Assembly (NCBI GenBank): GCA_024275145.1
Contig: JAJRZR010000020.1
Span: forward strand, 1-43,766
DNA length: 43,766 bases
DNA from: Deltaproteobacteria bacterium
Lineage (GTDB): Bacteria; Desulfobacterota; Dissulfuribacteria; Dissulfuribacterales; QOAL01
Reading direction: 5' to 3'
Shown here: positions 35,521-43,646 of the stretch, piece after piece
How positions within the stretch are numbered: the first letter of the stretch is position 1
Layout: each line of letters begins with the position of its first letter
Program-made: the position numbers and the translations under genes
The notes under the pieces: generated by a model
Databases searched by the model: none
What the model saw: only the letters and a program-made list of their open reading frames with translations
Told to the model about the DNA's origin: nothing

Positions 35521-38339
35521 TGCCTGGTTTATCAAGCCTTCTTAACATAGGAAAGGTAGGGCTTCTTACCCACCAGACCAGTCTGCAGACCACTGGACAC
35601 AATGTGGCCAATGTCAATACCAGGGGATATTCACGCCAGGAGGTGACACTGGAGGCCCGCACACCCTCTCCTTCGTTCGTCGGCCCCATTGGCAACGGCG
35701 TGAAGGCGGTAGAGATAGCCAGGGACTTCGATAGATTTATTACGAATACACTCTTTGACAAGACCTCGGTAATGTCTGGTCTGGAAACCAGGCAATCTGG
35801 GATGAAGCTCATAGAAGGGGTCCTCAATGAAGTAGATGAGAATGGGCTCAACGAATTGATGAATCAATTCTGGTCAGGGTGGGACGATGTGGCAAACAAT
35901 GCCGAGGCAATGGCCGAAAGGACTACCTTGCTTCAACGGGCCTCACTTTTAGTGGATCAATTACGGGACAAGTATAACTCCCTCATCCAGATGTCCCACG
36001 ACGTGGATTTGAATATCGACAGTAACATAAAGGACATAAACCAGTTATCGAAGCAGGTGGCTGAATTGAACGTCCAGATCGTGAGCGCAGAGGCCAGTGG
36101 CCACTCTGCCAATGACCTTCGGGATCAAAGGGATGGCTTGATAAAGAAGCTTTCCCGCCTTACCGATATCCACTACTTCGAGACGGAAAGAGGATCAGTT
36201 ACCGTATTGATTGGCCAAGGCAGTCCCCTAGTAGAAGGGGACAGTGCGTGGAAACTGGATTTTCGTGAAGGCAAAGTGTACTGGTCCGGGAAGGATGGTC
36301 AGAGCGTGGAGTTGACCCCCAGTGATGTGGAAAACGGCGAACTGGGTGGTTGGATCGAGATAAAGAGCCGGATTTCCCCAAGGGATACCTCTGTACTCAC
36401 CTCGTCACAAATCAATACAACAGGTGGAAAGGCAGTCAAGATGTCCACTAATTGGGGGGACATCGATGGCGTTACGGTGACAGGTCCCTTTACTATATCC
36501 GTTTCCGGCACGACCCAGGAGGGACTGCCTGTCACAGGGAATTATGATAGCGGCACCGATTACGATAGCGATGGCTCCAGCGGCACATTGGCGGATTTTG
36601 CAGCGTTCATCGAGGATAGGTTCCTGGCCGCTTCGCCGTCCGCCCAAGTGAGGGCAGGCGTGACTCAGGACGGAAGGTTGAACATCGAGGACCTGAGTCC
36701 TGGTGCCCATCCCATATCCTTCCAGATAGATGGTATATCAGGCGGTGTAATCGGTTTGAACCTTGGCAAATTTGATGGTTCCTATCCCCTCAACTATGTA
36801 GAGCAACTGAACAAGATCGGCAGGGAGTTGATCAAGGCGGTCAATAGCCAACACGCACAGGGGGTAGGGCTTATAAGGCTCCAGGAGACTACGGCCACAA
36901 ACGGAGCGGTCAACCCGTCGGAGCCGATTTCCTTGCGGTCCTCAGGGCTTGAATTTTCAGACGAGATCCATGATGGTGAGCTCGAGATATGGCTCTATGG
37001 ACCCGATGGAAATGTCATAGACAGTGATCCCTCGACTCCTCTAGTCAACGACCCGGTACGTATACAGGTTACAGAAGGAACTGGTGGCACATCCCTGGAG
37101 GACCTGCGTACGGCAATTGATGGTATAAACGGACTAAGGGCTCGCATCCTCAATGGAAGGCTCGTAATAGGTGTGGATGATCCGAACCTTGTCGGCTCCT
37201 TTGCCTTTGGGAAAGACACATCTGGCACTACAGCGGCCCTTGGGCTGAACAGCTTTTTTACAGGACACGACGCAGCCACAATCGGTATCAATGATAAGAT
37301 CCTTGAAGACCCTCGCCTGATAGCTGCAGCTCAAGTGGAGGCGTCCGGGGCCAGCACAACACTGAGTACCACATCCGTCAGGGAACCCGCTAGGCCGCTT
37401 GGTATCGCCATCCAGAATGGTACGGTCAGTGTGTCGTTGATGGATTCGCAGGGCAACATAGATACAACGAAGGATATCACCATCGACCGGGATACTACCT
37501 CGTTAAAGGATATAGTGGAACAGATCAATCAGATCGATGGGATAAACGCCGCCATAAAAGAGGGATTAGTAGAGATATCCACAGACAGGTCCGGCTGGAC
37601 CGTGTCCATCGATGACACAACTACAGGGGATACCCACTTCCTCGAATACCTCGGTATGGCATCTCCCGTGTCTGGATCGAGCTTTAAAGGCACATTCCAC
37701 GTGGAACGCACATTTGATCCTGTTTCCTCCTATGATACCAATGTGTCTCCTGGTAATCTCACAATCGAGCTTACGGATGACCAGGGTGCAACTACCCAGG
37801 TTACTATTGCCCTTACTGCAGATGGATTGGGGCGGGTCCAGGAGTCTCTCGATGATATCGCAGCGGCCATTGATAGTAATAGTAATATAAGCGCAGCGGT
37901 CGTAGATGGCCGTCTCAGGGTCTCCGCTGCGGGCAGTACCAGTTCATTGAAATTTCTGGACGACACCACGGGGCTGCTTACGTACATGGGGCTTAGCACC
38001 CCTGCTGGTGGGGATGTGTCACCGGCTAATAATCAAAATGCCCTGGCCATAAGGAGGTTGAATAGGCAACCGATTGCCGACCTGGATGATGCCACCATAG
38101 GTGAGGCCTATCAGGGACTCGTGGGTACTGTGGGGATCCATTCACGGGGGTTCCAACAGGACTATGACTTTAGCAGGGCGACCGTGGACCAGCTCCAGGC
38201 CAGGAGGGACGAGGTTTCAGGGGTCTCGCTCGATGAAGAGATGGCAGATCTTATAAAATTTCAACATGCCTATGCGGCGGCTGCCAAGCTGATCAAGGCC
38301 GCTGATGAGATGTTTATGACCTTGCTGGAAACGAAATGA
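35520..38339 (+). CDS. flgK: Flagellar hook-associated protein 1 FlgK, enlarged
   Basis: Hook-filament junction protein. At 939 aa it is much longer than common FlgK (about 450-650). The conserved N-terminal part has LTHQTSLQTTGHNVANVNTR and GYSRQEV, and the C-terminal helix has VSLDEEMADLIKFQHAYAAA and LIKAADEMFMTLLE. The extra length is in the middle: a Gly/Ser/Asp-rich segment near residue 327-355 and three similar beta-rich modules starting near residues 480, 633 and 745. Each has a strand of the GxLxIxLxDxxGN type, a helical AIxxxxxIxAxxxxGxLxI stretch and an LGL/LGM ending, like flagellin hook-IN modules. The ATG at 35520 overlaps the flgN stop (TAATG). Confidence 0.93.
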   Translation: MPGLSSLLNIGKVGLLTHQTSLQTTGHNVANVNTRGYSRQEVTLEARTPSPSFVGPIGNGVKAVEIARDFDRFITNTLFDKTSVMSGLETRQSGMKLIEGVLNEVDENGLNELMNQFWSGWDDVANNAEAMAERTTLLQRASLLVDQLRDKYNSLIQMSHDVDLNIDSNIKDINQLSKQVAELNVQIVSAEASGHSANDLRDQRDGLIKKLSRLTDIHYFETERGSVTVLIGQGSPLVEGDSAWKLDFREGKVYWSGKDGQSVELTPSDVENGELGGWIEIKSRISPRDTSVLTSSQINTTGGKAVKMSTNWGDIDGVTVTGPFTISVSGTTQEGLPVTGNYDSGTDYDSDGSSGTLADFAAFIEDRFLAASPSAQVRAGVTQDGRLNIEDLSPGAHPISFQIDGISGGVIGLNLGKFDGSYPLNYVEQLNKIGRELIKAVNSQHAQGVGLIRLQETTATNGAVNPSEPISLRSSGLEFSDEIHDGELEIWLYGPDGNVIDSDPSTPLVNDPVRIQVTEGTGGTSLEDLRTAIDGINGLRARILNGRLVIGVDDPNLVGSFAFGKDTSGTTAALGLNSFFTGHDAATIGINDKILEDPRLIAAAQVEASGASTTLSTTSVREPARPLGIAIQNGTVSVSLMDSQGNIDTTKDITIDRDTTSLKDIVEQINQIDGINAAIKEGLVEISTDRSGWTVSIDDTTTGDTHFLEYLGMASPVSGSSFKGTFHVERTFDPVSSYDTNVSPGNLTIELTDDQGATTQVTIALTADGLGRVQESLDDIAAAIDSNSNISAAVVDGRLRVSAAGSTSSLKFLDDTTGLLTYMGLSTPAGGDVSPANNQNALAIRRLNRQPIADLDDATIGEAYQGLVGTVGIHSRGFQQDYDFSRATVDQLQARRDEVSGVSLDEEMADLIKFQHAYAAAAKLIKAADEMFMTLLETK

Positions 38340-38355
38340 CAGGACACTGTTTAAA

Positions 38356-38440
38356 CCTTGATGTAGCCCGTACCTTTTGATCTGTACTTGTGGCATAAAA
38401 ATAGATTTCAAGGGCTGGATGTGTTTTTTACAGTAAATTA
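38356..38440 (+). repeat. Dispersed intergenic repeat, copy between flgK and flgL
   Basis: Diverged copy reading CTTGATGTAGCCCGTACCTT at the start and AGGGCTGGATGTGTTTTTTA then CAGTAAATT at the end. It lies between flgK and flgL, 57 bp before the flgL start. Confidence 0.55.
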
Positions 38441-38496
38441 AAAATGTTCGGAACGATCGAACGGACCGTCAACAGAGATATTGCCGGAGGCCAGTT

Positions 38497-39081
38497 ATGA
38501 GGGTAACGATGAACACGCTCTACGATCAGATCAACACGGATCTTTCGAGGTTGGTTGAGAAACAGGCCAAGACAAACAGCAGCATATCTTCGGGTAAGAT
38601 CTATCGTATGCCCTCGGATGCCCCGGTGAAATTGACACATGCGTTGGAGGTGAGAAGTACCCTGTCTGAAACGGATCAGTACAAAAGAAATATCTCGTAT
38701 GGCAAGGGCTGGACAAAGGCGACCGAAACGGCATTGAGGCAGATTGTGGATCGTCTCGGCCGGGCCAAGGAGCTTGCGGTTGAAGGGGCGAACGATATCC
38801 AAAATTCCGATGATAGGAGGGCCATTGCCTCCGAGGTCAAGGCCATTCGGGAGGAGGTGGTGGCCTTGGCGAATACCAAGATGGGAAATAGATATGTTCT
38901 GGCGGGTTCAAAAACGACCGGTTATCAACCAGGCCAGCATCCTTTCTCCTTGGACAGGGATGGGCATGTCATCTATCTAGGTAACCAGGAGGACTTCTCT
39001 GTGGATGTGGCCTCTGGCCAGAGATTGAAGATAAATATCGACGGTCAGACTGCCCTGATCCAAAGTGGAATTTTCGAGTAG
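38497..39081 (+). CDS. flgL: Flagellar hook-associated protein 3 FlgL, N-terminal part up to an in-frame TAG
   Basis: The first 194 residues of the hook-filament junction protein that sits next to flagellin. It has the typical start MRVTMNTLYDQINTDLSRL, the SISSGKIYRMPSDAPVKLT segment and LANTKMGNRYVLAGSKTT. The frame is then stopped by TAG at 39079-39081, after GIFE, exactly where FlgL proteins continue into the helix following NVFD. The same frame goes on without gap to 39393 and encodes the missing C-terminal part. Together the pieces give 299 aa, the normal length of FlgL. See the next entry and the finding. Confidence 0.92.
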   Translation: MRVTMNTLYDQINTDLSRLVEKQAKTNSSISSGKIYRMPSDAPVKLTHALEVRSTLSETDQYKRNISYGKGWTKATETALRQIVDRLGRAKELAVEGANDIQNSDDRRAIASEVKAIREEVVALANTKMGNRYVLAGSKTTGYQPGQHPFSLDRDGHVIYLGNQEDFSVDVASGQRLKINIDGQTALIQSGIFE

Positions 39082-39393
39082 TTGGACCAGCTCTACGATG
39101 CATTACAGGCAGATAGCCGCCCCGATATAGAAATTGCCCTGGGGGATATCGACAAGGGTATCAAGCACATAAGTGATCAAAGCGCAGTTCTAGGAGCCAT
39201 CCAGAACGATCTTGACAATCGGGATGATATCACGGATACGCTAAAGCTGACGAACAAAACCCTGCTCTCTTCCATAGAGGATACAGATATCATAAGGGCG
39301 ATATCCGATCTAAAGACCCTTGATACAGGGTATCAAGCTGCGCTTGCCTCGGCTTCAAAGGTAATGAGCCTGAGTCTGGTGGATTTCCTGTAA
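39082..39393 (+). CDS. flgL: FlgL C-terminal part, in frame after the TAG
   Basis: 103 residues in the same frame as the upstream part: LDQLYDALQADSRPDIEIAL, DIDKGIKHISDQSAVLGAIQ, then the C-terminal heptad helix LASASKVMSLSLVDFL that FlgL shares with flagellin. There is no ribosome-binding site before its first codon (TTG directly after the TAG), so independent translation is unlikely unless by reinitiation. FlgL needs both terminal helices to assemble; without this part the filament junction should fail. Possible meanings: recent nonsense mutation, sequencing error, or amber readthrough. Confidence 0.88.
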   Translation: MDQLYDALQADSRPDIEIALGDIDKGIKHISDQSAVLGAIQNDLDNRDDITDTLKLTNKTLLSSIEDTDIIRAISDLKTLDTGYQAALASASKVMSLSLVDFL

Positions 39394-39459
39394 TGTGTGG
39401 GTAGGGGAGGTATATCCAAATCCATGCGATCGGTGCCTTAAACGCCATATGAACCCAAA

Positions 39460-39532
39460 ATCCTCATGCGGCCTGTGCCCTTGACGCCTCACCTCAAGGG
39501 CAGGATGTATTCTATTTTCACGGTAGTAAATT
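39460..39532 (+). repeat. Dispersed intergenic repeat, copy between flgL and csrA
   Basis: Best-conserved copy of the family: TCCTCATGCGGCCTGTGCCC, a stem CCCTTGA / TCAAGGG, then GGGCAGGATGTATTCT and TTTTCACGGTAGTAAA. It abuts a reverse fragment of the MITE-like repeat. Confidence 0.7.
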
Positions 39533-39655
39533 ATGTAGCTTGTAAGCTTTGTAAAATGCAAACTGGAAAGGATGCAGAGGCATTTTGGTATTTCAATCCC
39601 CTGTCAGTACATCAGATTTGTTGAAATTGCGAGCCCCTTGCGGCTGCAAATATCG
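39526..39655 (-). repeat. MITE-like repeat, partial reverse copy C
   Basis: On the minus strand it aligns to the right half of copies A and B: GCAGCCGCAAGGGGCTCGCA near 39630-39651, then CTCTGCATCCTTTCCAGTTT, GCATTTTACAAAGC and AGCTACATAATTTA, ending at the terminus. The left half is missing or unrecognisable. Confidence 0.6.
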
Positions 39656-39718
39656 TCTCAGTGAAAACGCTGCCAGGGTCCCAGTGGATTCCCGCGTCCG
39701 ATTGCCATGGAGGGCAAC

Positions 39719-39943
39719 ATGCTTATTTTAGCTAGAAAGTCAGGCCAGAAGATCCTCATCGGTGATGACATAGAGATATCCATATTGGAAATACGGGGGC
39801 GTCAGGTACGCCTAGGCATAAAGGCTCCCAAGGGGCTATCGGTACACCGGGAAGAGGTCTTCCGAAAGATACTGGAAGAAAATATTAACGCTGCCAGCTC
39901 GACTGCCGATATAGAAGATAGCGAATTGCCCTTCAGGCTTTAA
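39719..39943 (+). CDS. csrA: Carbon storage regulator CsrA
   Basis: RNA-binding homodimer that represses translation of target mRNAs, in flagellated bacteria notably flagellin. The 74-aa product starts [20 protein letters not shown] and contains [19 protein letters not shown] 39719 has GGAGG six bases upstream; this GGA could also be a CsrA self-binding site (inference). The stop TAA (39941-39943) lies within the left arm of a short inverted repeat. The antagonist gene fliW follows. Confidence 0.95.
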   Translation: MLILARKSGQKILIGDDIEISILEIRGRQVRLGIKAPKGLSVHREEVFRKILEENINAASSTADIEDSELPFRL

Positions 39944-40031
39944 CCCGAATTATGTGGTTTTGTTTGTAATATGTTGTAATTTAAGAAAATTTTATTTAGT
40001 TGGTGCTTAAAGTGCATAATTTGGGTTTAAG
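39939..40031. repeat. Short inverted-repeat element D between csrA and fliW
   Basis: Arms TTTAACCCGAATTATG (39939-39954) and CATAATTTGGGTTTAA (40016-40031) match at 14 of 16 positions and resemble the termini of MITE-like copy B (CAACCCAAATTATG). The 61-bp AT-rich centre has no ORF. It looks like a short derivative of the same family. The csrA stop codon is inside the left arm. Confidence 0.55.
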
Positions 40032-40130
40032 GGCCGGTTGAGATTCCTCTGCCGATATCTTGCCTGTGATACAGCTAAGCAAAAACTACTTCCAGACAGA
40101 AACAAGAGGCTTTTGAGGGGCCTGCATCGT

Positions 40131-40628
40131 ATGAAAATTAATACCAGCCGTTTTGGAACCCTGGAAATAGACGAGAGCAAGATAATTACATTCAAACAAG
40201 GGATACCAGGATTTAAAGAGTACAGGCGTTTTGTGCTACTTCCGCACCGTGGTGACTCTCCATTTATCTGGTTACAATGCATTGACAGGCCCGAACTTGC
40301 CTTTCTAACCATTGATCCTGCCTTTATATGCCCGGATTACAGTTTCAGCATACCGGATGAAATAGTTGAGGATTTGGATATAAGGGATACCGGTTCCATA
40401 GAGACACTGGTCCTGGTCACCATAAGAAACCAGGGTAAGGACGCCTCACCCAAGGTTACGGTAAATCTGCTAGGTCCCATCGTAATCAATTGTAGGAATA
40501 CGCTGGCGGTACAACTTGTCCTTGATCCCAAGAAGTACCAAGTACAGTTCGAGATCCACCCGAAAAAGGGCACGAGTACGTTATCATCAGCCGGCGTCCC
40601 GTCTAGGAATCCTCTTGAGGCCTTATGA
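40131..40628 (+). CDS. fliW: Flagellar assembly factor FliW
   Basis: Cytoplasmic antagonist that binds CsrA and flagellin, so that flagellin synthesis is matched to secretion. The 165-aa product has NTSRFGTLEIDESKIITFKQ, GIPGFKEYRRFVLL, WLQCIDRPELAFLTIDP and the LNLLGPIVIN-type segment VNLLGPIVINCRNTLAVQ. GAGGGG precedes ATG 40131. Pairing with csrA is the usual arrangement. Its last 26 bp overlap a gene on the other strand. Confidence 0.94.
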   Translation: MKINTSRFGTLEIDESKIITFKQGIPGFKEYRRFVLLPHRGDSPFIWLQCIDRPELAFLTIDPAFICPDYSFSIPDEIVEDLDIRDTGSIETLVLVTIRNQGKDASPKVTVNLLGPIVINCRNTLAVQLVLDPKKYQVQFEIHPKKGTSTLSSAGVPSRNPLEAL

Positions 40629-41088
40629 GACCATATGCCTTCCCCACCCTGTATACCAGATTCGCAAACCCCTTGGGCAGCGGCACGGGCCGTTCCTCTA
40701 TTAGTATTCCGTAGTCCCTGGCCCTGATTAATGCCCCTTGATCTCCATCGTTCAGGCCCTCCTGGTAATCACAAAGAAATTGGACCCTTAGGGCATCGGT
40801 AAGAAGGATTTTCAGGTCTGCAAATTCAGCACCCATGTTGCCTAATTCCCTTTCGATCCGTTCAGAATTTGCCACTGCAAACGTGGCAAATCGTTTCTCA
40901 GGATTAGGGGTACCGAAAAGGTGATTGACCATTGCCCCTGACAACATGGCTACATAACCGGATTCCTCATGTGGATATCTATCTGCAAGATATCTCTTCA
41001 ATCGCATGAAGAGGACCATCCTTACGAGATCCACCCCTTCTCTCAGGGCCGGAATAAAGCGTCTTTCAACCAGTTTGTTCTCTATCAT
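40603..41088 (-). CDS. Conserved-looking hypothetical protein
   Basis: 161 aa, not recognised. It is predicted to be soluble and mostly helical, with no signal peptide or membrane segment. Notable parts are VLFMRLKRYLADRYPHEESG, VAMLSGAMVNHLFGTPNPEK and a C-terminal basic/aromatic region. The 3' end overlaps fliW by 26 bp (convergent). The start is about 180 bp from the divergent cytochrome gene, with an operator-like palindrome (41160-41181) in between. The clean long frame and its place in an otherwise tight gene order support a real gene. Confidence 0.65.
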   Translation of the reverse strand: MIENKLVERRFIPALREGVDLVRMVLFMRLKRYLADRYPHEESGYVAMLSGAMVNHLFGTPNPEKRFATFAVANSERIERELGNMGAEFADLKILLTDALRVQFLCDYQEGLNDGDQGALIRARDYGILIEERPVPLPKGFANLVYRVGKAYGLIRPQEDS

Positions 41089-41159
41089 AGTTGCCCCCTG
41101 TGCTTCACGTATTATAAGGTATTCCTGTTTGGTTTGCGTTTATCGTTAAAATACAGCCC

Positions 41160-41181
41160 AGATGATGCAAATGCATCATCT
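41160..41181. promoter_or_regulatory. Operator-like palindrome in the divergent region
   Basis: AGATGATGCA-AA-TGCATCATCT: two perfect 10-bp arms with a 2-nt centre, in the 182-bp gap between the divergent hypothetical gene and the cytochrome gene. The size and symmetry fit a binding site for a dimeric helix-turn-helix regulator. The regulator is not identified. Confidence 0.5.
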
Positions 41182-41270
41182 ATACCGGCCTGGTATGGAG
41201 GTTTTCAGTAACACCCTGTAATCAGTTACAGTAAAAAATAAACATCGATGGGTCAGGAGGTGTGGTTTCG

Positions 41271-43646
41271 ATGACTAAGGGGTTATATTTCTTATATGTT
41301 GTGCCAGTACTACTGATATTCCTGTTTGGCATATCCATGTTGGCTGGAATCGCTATCGCGGGATGTAATACAAGGGGTTGCCATGAGGGCATAGAGGATA
41401 TCATGCCACCCGATTCTGGTATGGCCCGTTCCATTAAGGCCCTTGGGTTGGAGTACGGTGATCCTGGTGGGTGCGTTGTCTGTCATGGCGGGAATCCGAA
41501 CGAGGAATCGGACAGGTCTATTGCCCATAGTGGCGCGCCGGAGGGGTTGAAGGATGGCAAGGGTCCGAAGGCATTTTATCCTGATCCTGGTTCCATATGG
41601 ATTGCCGATAACACCTGTGGGGTTTGCCATCCGGGTTATGTCCGCCGCGTCAAGCTCTCACTCATGAACACCGAAGCCGGGAAGATCTGTGGTAACCTGC
41701 ACACCTGGGGGTTCAAGGAGGCCAGAGATTACAGAGTACCTTATGGGAACTATGCAATAAAGGATATCGATGGTCCTGTGCCCATGGTAGGCAGCAGGAC
41801 ATACAAGGAATATATGGAGATGCAGATAAGCAAGTACCCATTTCAGTATCCCAAGGTTCTCGCTAGGTTGCCCTACCCTGATCTCAACGCGCTCAAGCTG
41901 AATCCACGGTTGGCCGCCTTGACCTATCAGCGGCATGAGTGCCAACGTTGCCATGTCGGGGTACGTGGAAGGGAAAGACGGGGCGATTACAGGGGGATGG
42001 GCTGCAGCGCCTGCCATATCCTTTATGCCAATGATGGCTTCTACGAAGGCAAGGATAAAAGTATTGATAAAGATGAGCCGGGACATATATTGCGGCACAG
42101 TATGGTAGGCACCCGTAGAACAGGGGGTATACCTGTAGAAACCTGCAATACGTGTCATAACCGTGGCAAACGGATCGGTGTATCGTTTCAAGGCCTGATG
42201 GAATTTCCATATGGATCTCCATATGGCAAGGGCGACAAGAAACAGCCAAAGCTTCACACGAAGACCTACCTTTTTATCTCTGACGACCTTCACCACCAAT
42301 ACAGAAGCCGAAAGGGCAATCCCAAGGGAGGTCTGTTGTGCCAGGACTGTCATACCAGTATTGATGTGCATGGTGATGGCAATATACCCGGAACCACCCT
42401 GGCACAGGTGGAAATAGAATGTAGCGATTGCCATGGAACCCCAACTGCATATCCATGGGAGTTGCCCATAGGCTTCGGTGACGAGGCAGGTAAGATGCTG
42501 AGTGACAAGCCCAGAGGGGTGGGACAAAAGAGGAATCGACCCGAAGAGGAATTCGGATTCCCCTATGAACCTGAAGACGGTTTCATACTCAGCGCCCGGG
42601 GGAATCCATTGGGTAATGTCATCCGCAGGGGCAATGACATCATTCTTCATTCTGCAACAGGACAGGATTTCAAGGTCCCCGTACTTAAGAATATCGCTTC
42701 CAGGAATGAATGGAAGAGTCTGGCGGCAAAGACAGCCATGCTTTCCGTCAAGCGCCACATGGAGAAGATGGAATGTTATAGCTGCCACGCCTCATGGGTC
42801 CCTCAATGCTATGGCTGTCATGTGAAGGTGAGCTATGCCCCAAATGCGGGACAGGCACCCATGGGAACCGATTGGACCGCAAATGGTAATGCCCATATGG
42901 AAAATGGATTAACGCCTGACGCCTTCCTGGGTACTAGTGGTATTGAATCCCCTGGAAAGGTTTCGGAGTCAAGATCCTATCTTCGTTGGGAGGAGCCTAT
43001 CATCGGCTATAATGGTGAAGGGAGGATCTCTCCGCTTATGCCGGGTTGCCAGGTGGTCTATAGCGTAATCGGGCCTGACGGAAGGAGCCTTGCCCAGAAC
43101 CGTATCGAAAAGAGTCCGGACGAGGCGAGGTCCATTGGACAAAAGAGGATACCTTTGGCAATCGACATGTCACCGGTTCAGCCTCATACCGTGCAGAGGC
43201 AGGCCCGTACATGTGAGTCCTGCCACGTAGATCCGAAGGCCGTGGGCCTTGGCATATCTGGTGGCAGGTTCGGAAGATATGACAAGAACGTAGTAGAAGA
43301 TTTGATGAATGCCAAGACAGGCCAGATAATACCCCGCCGCTACCAGGTTCAGATCCCGGCGATACCTCAATTGACCTTTGACTGGTCAAAGATCTTGGAT
43401 GTGAACGGCACGCAGCTCGTAACCGTCGGTACCCATTGGCCCTTGAGCCGGGCACTAAATAAGAAAGAACTCGATGTCATGAGAAAGGGTGGGACGTGCA
43501 TAGGGTGTCACCGGTACACGTCGGATAAATCCATATGGGAAGGAATTGGTACCATAAAGAGGATTGATCAAGCCAAACATGTCAGGATGATGATGGATAT
43601 CATGGGGTTTGTCGGCAAAAAGGGTTTGAATTCTGCCCAACACTAG
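41271..43646 (+). CDS. Multiheme c-type cytochrome (11 CxxCH plus one CX4CH)
   Basis: Exported electron-transfer protein of 791 aa. An N-terminal hydrophobic segment (about residues 5-30) is a signal peptide or anchor, with AIAGC just after it. Heme motifs in order: CNTRGCH (CX4CH), CVVCH, CGVCH, CQRCH, CSACH, CNTCH, CQDCH, CSDCH, CYSCH, CYGCH, CESCH and CIGCH, up to 12 hemes. Extra His residues can act as distal ligands. It may be a periplasmic or surface oxidoreductase, but the substrate is unknown and I see no similarity to a named enzyme that I would defend. ATG 41271 has AGGAGG ten bases upstream; GTG 41262 is too close to that site. A long minus-strand ORF inside is a shadow. Confidence 0.92.
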   Translation: MTKGLYFLYVVPVLLIFLFGISMLAGIAIAGCNTRGCHEGIEDIMPPDSGMARSIKALGLEYGDPGGCVVCHGGNPNEESDRSIAHSGAPEGLKDGKGPKAFYPDPGSIWIADNTCGVCHPGYVRRVKLSLMNTEAGKICGNLHTWGFKEARDYRVPYGNYAIKDIDGPVPMVGSRTYKEYMEMQISKYPFQYPKVLARLPYPDLNALKLNPRLAALTYQRHECQRCHVGVRGRERRGDYRGMGCSACHILYANDGFYEGKDKSIDKDEPGHILRHSMVGTRRTGGIPVETCNTCHNRGKRIGVSFQGLMEFPYGSPYGKGDKKQPKLHTKTYLFISDDLHHQYRSRKGNPKGGLLCQDCHTSIDVHGDGNIPGTTLAQVEIECSDCHGTPTAYPWELPIGFGDEAGKMLSDKPRGVGQKRNRPEEEFGFPYEPEDGFILSARGNPLGNVIRRGNDIILHSATGQDFKVPVLKNIASRNEWKSLAAKTAMLSVKRHMEKMECYSCHASWVPQCYGCHVKVSYAPNAGQAPMGTDWTANGNAHMENGLTPDAFLGTSGIESPGKVSESRSYLRWEEPIIGYNGEGRISPLMPGCQVVYSVIGPDGRSLAQNRIEKSPDEARSIGQKRIPLAIDMSPVQPHTVQRQARTCESCHVDPKAVGLGISGGRFGRYDKNVVEDLMNAKTGQIIPRRYQVQIPAIPQLTFDWSKILDVNGTQLVTVGTHWPLSRALNKKELDVMRKGGTCIGCHRYTSDKSIWEGIGTIKRIDQAKHVRMMMDIMGFVGKKGLNSAQH

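Noticed and set aside
39079-39081. Direct claim of pyrrolysine at the flgL TAG
   Set aside because: No pyl genes are visible in the window, and FlgL has no known need for pyrrolysine; only the observation is reported.
41658-42788. 376-aa minus-strand ORF
   Set aside because: It lies wholly inside the multiheme cytochrome gene, whose plus-strand reading has 11 CxxCH motifs; the ORF has no domain.
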